Shown here: positions 6,953 to 9,255 of the stretch, one piece after another
How positions within the stretch are numbered: position 1 is the stretch's first letter
How the letters are laid out: each line of letters starts with the position of its first letter
NCBI GenBank assembly: GCA_003514305.1
Contig: DORE01000081.1
Span: 1 to 9,255, forward strand
DNA length: 9,255 nt
Direction of reading: 5' to 3'
Origin: Gammaproteobacteria bacterium
Lineage (GTDB): Bacteria > Pseudomonadota > Gammaproteobacteria > Pseudomonadales > Pseudohongiellaceae
The notes under the pieces: generated by a model
Database searches by the model: none
The model's input: only the letters and a program-made list of their open reading frames with translations
Told to the model about the DNA's origin: nothing
Translations under genes and position numbers: made by a program

Positions 6953-7219
6953 TTGATTAGATTATCTATGCCTTTTTTGTTACTACTTGCGTGGCAAGCG
7001 TGCACAGTTTCGCGGCCAGAAGGCAACAGCGCGAAGTTCACGCCGACCGACGCAGAAGTCGAACAATACAACGCTCGCGTGGCGCCTGAAGAACGAATTG
7101 TTTGTCGCTTGGAAAAGCCCGTCGGTACGTATATCTCCAAACGCGTGTGCCGTCTTCAAGCAGACGTTGATGCAACTTCCACACTCCACCGCCAGCAGCT
7201 GCGGCGGGTTTTGAATTGA
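6953..7219 (+). CDS. Small exported protein with C-X14-C motif, function unknown
   Basis: This is an 88-residue protein. A hydrophobic N-terminus (MIRLSMPFLLLLAWQAC) suggests export. Cys17 might be a lipid attachment site, but Trp at -3 is atypical for a lipobox, so ordinary cleavage is also possible. The rest is polar. It contains IVCRLEKPVGTYISKRVC, with Cys51 and Cys66 spaced C-X14-C and both followed by Arg. It resembles a group of small proteobacterial envelope proteins with an ICR-x-E-x-x-G-x-x-x-x-x-R-V-C-R pattern, recalled from general knowledge and not checked here. The TTG at 6953 is chosen because it supplies Arg3 for the signal peptide; an ATG at 6968 is the alternative. Neither has a good Shine-Dalgarno. 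It lies 11 bases after the TPR gene and is probably translated from the same message. Confidence 0.7.
   Translation: MIRLSMPFLLLLAWQACTVSRPEGNSAKFTPTDAEVEQYNARVAPEERIVCRLEKPVGTYISKRVCRLQADVDATSTLHRQQLRRVLN
7189..7212 (+). terminator. Probable intrinsic terminator inside the 3' end of the small-protein gene
   Basis: A GC-rich stem pairs CCGCC (7189-7193) with GGCGG (7203-7207). After one bulged A it pairs GC with GC around a 4-base AGCT loop, giving 7 pairs. It is followed by GTTTT (7208-7212). It lies within the last ten codons of the small-protein gene, so the terminator would be part of the coding sequence. The T tract is short. Confidence 0.5.
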
Positions 7220-8449
7220 TCAATCCGACACAATCAAGTCGTAATCGATGGCCTCGCCAAGATCTATTTTATGATGATCACCGGGCATGGGATACTTCAG
7301 CCCCGTTGCGCAATTGAATAACACCACATTTTCATCTGATTTTATTCTGCCAGCGCTAAGCTCTTGCATCAGAGCCGCCAGAGTCGCTGCGCCCTCCGGG
7401 CAAAGCAGAATGCCCTCAGTCCGGGCGCAGTATTGGTGAGCATCATGAATAGCGTCATCGGAAACTGAAACGGCGAAGCCATCGCTTGCTCGGATGGCAT
7501 CGAGAATCAGAAAATCTCCAATCGCCGCCGGTACGCGAATGCCTGCCGCAATTGTATGCGCGTTGAGCCAGGGGTCGGCATGCTTAGCACCTTCTTCGTA
7601 GGCCTTGACTACAGGCGCACAACCTTCAGCCTGTACTGCCACCATGCGAGGCCGCTTTCCGCCGATCCAACCGATCGCCTCAAGTTCGTTGAACGCTTTC
7701 CACATTCCAATTAAACCCGTTCCACCGCCAGTTGGATATAAAATGACATCAGGCACTTCCCAGTCAAGCTGTTCAGCCAATTCAAGCCCCATCGTCTTCT
7801 TGCCTTCAATCCGATAAGGCTCTTTCAAAGTCGACGCGTCGAACCAGCCTACGACTTCTTTGCCGTCGCCAACAATGCGTCCGCAATCGTTGATCAAGCC
7901 GTTAGCGAGGAATGTTTTTGCGCCTTGAAAAGCGATTTCTTCGACGTTGACTGTAGGCGTGTCTTCAGGACAGAACACATAGGTCTCGATGCCTGCTCGC
8001 GAACAGTAAGCGGCCAAGGCGGCGCCTGCGTTTCCGTTAGTCGGCATGGCCATGACATTGACACCTAGCTCTTTAGCCATAGATACAGCCATGGTGAGTC
8101 CGCGCGCCTTGAACGATCCGGTGGGCAAACGCCCCTCATCCTTAATAAGAATTTTGCCGCACTGATGTTCCCGCCGTATCTTTGTTGCCGGCAATAGCGG
8201 GGTCATAAGCTCGCCCAAACGCACCACATTTCGTGAATGACGCACTGGCAAAAACTCACGATAGCGCCACAGCTCAGGAAGGCGGAACTTGAGATCCTGC
8301 TTATTGAGAGTTTTTCCAAGCCGATCGAGATCATAACGGACAAGCAGGGGCTTACCGGCATCTGAAAGCCCATGTAGCTGGTCCGCAGGGTAATGCGTTC
8401 CTGTCTCGCTACACTCGAGATGAGTAACGAAAGTTGGGAATTCCTCCAA
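7220..8449 (-). CDS. thrC: Threonine synthase-type PLP enzyme
   Basis: This is a 409-residue fold type II PLP enzyme of the threonine synthase family, which converts O-phospho-L-homoserine and water to L-threonine and phosphate. The N-terminal segment (THLECSETG through PLLVRYDL) matches the short leader domain of this family. PTGSFKARG (109-117) holds the probable PLP lysine, Lys114. TNGNAGAALAAY (137-148) follows, and the phosphate-binding loop is PTGGGTGLIG (239-248). The C-terminal part includes EGILLCPEGAATLAA (345-359). The leader has only one cysteine (Cys13) in place of the paired cysteines of zinc-binding forms, so metal binding is unlikely. The start is TTG at 8449, with AGGAG 8 bases upstream. 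No hom or thrB lies nearby, so this may be a second copy beside a thr operon, or a paralogue with another substrate. Confidence 0.88.
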   Translation of the reverse strand: MEEFPTFVTHLECSETGTHYPADQLHGLSDAGKPLLVRYDLDRLGKTLNKQDLKFRLPELWRYREFLPVRHSRNVVRLGELMTPLLPATKIRREHQCGKILIKDEGRLPTGSFKARGLTMAVSMAKELGVNVMAMPTNGNAGAALAAYCSRAGIETYVFCPEDTPTVNVEEIAFQGAKTFLANGLINDCGRIVGDGKEVVGWFDASTLKEPYRIEGKKTMGLELAEQLDWEVPDVILYPTGGGTGLIGMWKAFNELEAIGWIGGKRPRMVAVQAEGCAPVVKAYEEGAKHADPWLNAHTIAAGIRVPAAIGDFLILDAIRASDGFAVSVSDDAIHDAHQYCARTEGILLCPEGAATLAALMQELSAGRIKSDENVVLFNCATGLKYPMPGDHHKIDLGEAIDYDLIVSD

Positions 8450-8457
8450 GTTTATCG

Positions 8458-8462
8458 CTCCT
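8458..8462 (-). promoter_or_regulatory. Ribosome binding site supporting a TTG start
   Basis: AGGAG on the minus strand lies 8 bases upstream of the TTG at 8449. A second GGAGG occurs just inside the coding sequence, but no start codon follows it at a suitable distance, which leaves TTG as the best start. Confidence 0.7.
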
Positions 8463-8505
8463 GTTTAGCAACGTTAAAAGCTTCCGCTGCCCTGACTGGA
8501 TTGTT

Positions 8506-8534
8506 ATTCGAACTTATTTGATATTTGTCGTCAA
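8506..8534 (-). promoter_or_regulatory. Weak candidate promoter of the threonine synthase gene
   Basis: TTGACG (5 of 6 bases) and TCGAAT (4 of 6) are separated by 17 AT-rich bases on the minus strand, about 57 bases upstream of the TTG start. The -35 and spacing are good but the -10 is weak. Confidence 0.3.
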
Positions 8535-8812
8535 AGTATTCTTACAATGTCTACACAACGCCATTTGCCAGGTAGAGCGGAACGTTAGTCAATGCATAAG
8601 CGCGCGCAATTGTCCGCGATACCAATACGCATCGGTGTTTCCTAGATTATCGACTGATCCGCCAGACTATTAATAAGTTTTGAAGCGTCGATAGTTGATA
8701 AGATAAAAAGTGCCGAGGACCTTCGATACAGCCAGAGCGTTGTTGACGGCGAACCCAACGTGAAACGATCGAACTATGTAGCGCCAGAGCTAACTGGATC
8801 GGTTATTTCGGT

Positions 8813-8818
8813 TATACT
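8813..8818 (+). promoter_or_regulatory. Possible -10 element of the M13 peptidase gene
   Basis: TATACT matches the -10 consensus at 5 of 6 bases and lies 36 bases upstream of the ATG at 8854. No -35 is recognisable 16-18 bases upstream, so an activator or a different promoter may be involved. Confidence 0.35.
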
Positions 8819-8853
8819 ATTCCCTCGAATGACAAATGAAGATTGGAGAAACT

Positions 8854-9255
8854 ATGTCACCGTCTTGTAGAGTGTTAGCGGCCATTTTATTTCTGCTACT
8901 AGTTTCCTGTGGACCTGAAGAGACATCGACCCCATTGGCCAGCCCTCAGGCAGATGATGAGGTTGCGCAATATACTCGCTCGATCGGCGAGTCCAGCGCT
9001 GCCGGTCCCGAACTTGGTAGTTTTGGCGTGGACCTGAGCCACCAGGACCCGGACATTCGACCAGGAGATGACTTTTTCCAATATACCAATGGAAAATGGC
9101 TGGAAACCTTTGAGCTACCGCCAAGCCGCAGTAATTATGGATCGTTCACTGTGTTGAGTGACCGATCCGATCAACGCGTTCGAACCATTATCAATGACCT
9201 GTCTTCAAGAGAGCCTGCTAAAGGCTCAATCGAGCAGAAGATCAGCGACTACTAT
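8854..9255 (+). CDS. M13-family (neprilysin/PepO-like) metallopeptidase lipoprotein, N-terminal part
   Basis: Only the first 134 codons lie in the window; the frame is open to the right edge. A lipoprotein signal ends in LLLVSC with Cys19 as the lipid attachment site. A polar linker (about 20-55) leads into the M13 N-terminal signature: GVDLSHQDPDIRP (58-70), then GDDFFQYTNGKW (71-82), and NYGSFTVLSD (94-103). M13 enzymes are zinc endopeptidases of about 650-700 residues that cleave oligopeptides; bacterial lipoprotein forms probably act at the periplasmic face of the envelope. The HExxH zinc motif would lie far beyond the edge, so catalytic competence cannot be judged here. The ATG at 8854 follows GGAG (8845-8848) by 5 bases. 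Confidence 0.92.
   Translation, partial: MSPSCRVLAAILFLLLVSCGPEETSTPLASPQADDEVAQYTRSIGESSAAGPELGSFGVDLSHQDPDIRPGDDFFQYTNGKWLETFELPPSRSNYGSFTVLSDRSDQRVRTIINDLSSREPAKGSIEQKISDYY

Larger units (their letters stand above)
8463..8853. other. Divergent gap between threonine synthase and M13 peptidase genes, no gene seen
   Basis: About 400 bp without a supported gene. It must hold the promoters of both flanking genes. For the leftward gene, TTGACG (8529-8534) and TCGAAT (8506-8511) are 17 bases apart on the minus strand; the -35 is good and the -10 poor. For the rightward gene a TATACT (8813-8818) lies 36 bases before the ATG, without a matching -35. An 8-base direct repeat TCGGTTAT occurs at 8799-8806 and 8808-8815, overlapping that -10. 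I see no terminator, tRNA or long inverted repeat. A + strand frame at 8434-8673 has no coding features. Confidence 0.5.

Noticed and set aside
8434..8673. Rightward 79-codon frame in the right-hand gap
   Set aside because: It begins inside the threonine synthase gene on the other strand, lacks a ribosome binding site and resembles no known small protein.

Overview
The window looks like chromosomal DNA of a free-living Gram-negative bacterium, most likely a gammaproteobacterium. The SOS box upstream of the polymerase gene matches the E. coli-type LexA consensus at 19 of 20 bases. There is also a Nu-class glutathione transferase of the YfcG/YghU type, and three or four exported proteins, two of them with clear lipoprotein signals. 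Base composition looks even throughout. I see no insertion sequence, integrase, tRNA, rRNA or CRISPR array. It reads as ordinary core or shell genome rather than an island.

Layout from left to right. Bases 1-226 hold no gene I can support, apart from an intrinsic terminator (176-200) for the leftward gene next to it. A leftward lipoprotein with a class I methyltransferase fold (227-1144) follows. Next is a long leftward gene for the error-prone DNA polymerase DnaE2 (1272-4484). Its promoter overlaps a LexA box set inside a 34-bp inverted repeat with perfect 13-bp arms. A 319-bp gap with no gene precedes a leftward Nu-class glutathione S-transferase (4804-5457). A 167-bp divergent region then leads into a rightward pair: an exported TPR-type protein whose C-terminus resembles a TonB C-terminal fold (5625-6941), and a small exported protein with a C-X14-C motif (6953-7219). 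The pair ends in a probable terminator inside the second coding sequence. Its stop codon abuts the stop of a leftward threonine synthase-type PLP enzyme (7220-8449, TTG start). A 404-bp gap with no gene separates this from the start of a rightward M13 metallopeptidase lipoprotein (8854 to the right edge, truncated by the window).

The genes do not form one pathway. dnaE2 is a self-contained SOS mutagenesis unit: it has its own LexA-controlled promoter and lacks the imuA and imuB neighbours often found with it. The GST, the methyltransferase-like lipoprotein and the threonine synthase look like single-gene units. The least described element is the TPR/TonB_C-like protein and the small two-cysteine protein, which are closely spaced on one strand and probably co-transcribed. 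I found no clear novel defence or mobile system. The best leads are that pair, the extended SOS palindrome, and the solitary DnaE2 with its clamp-motif-like pentapeptide.
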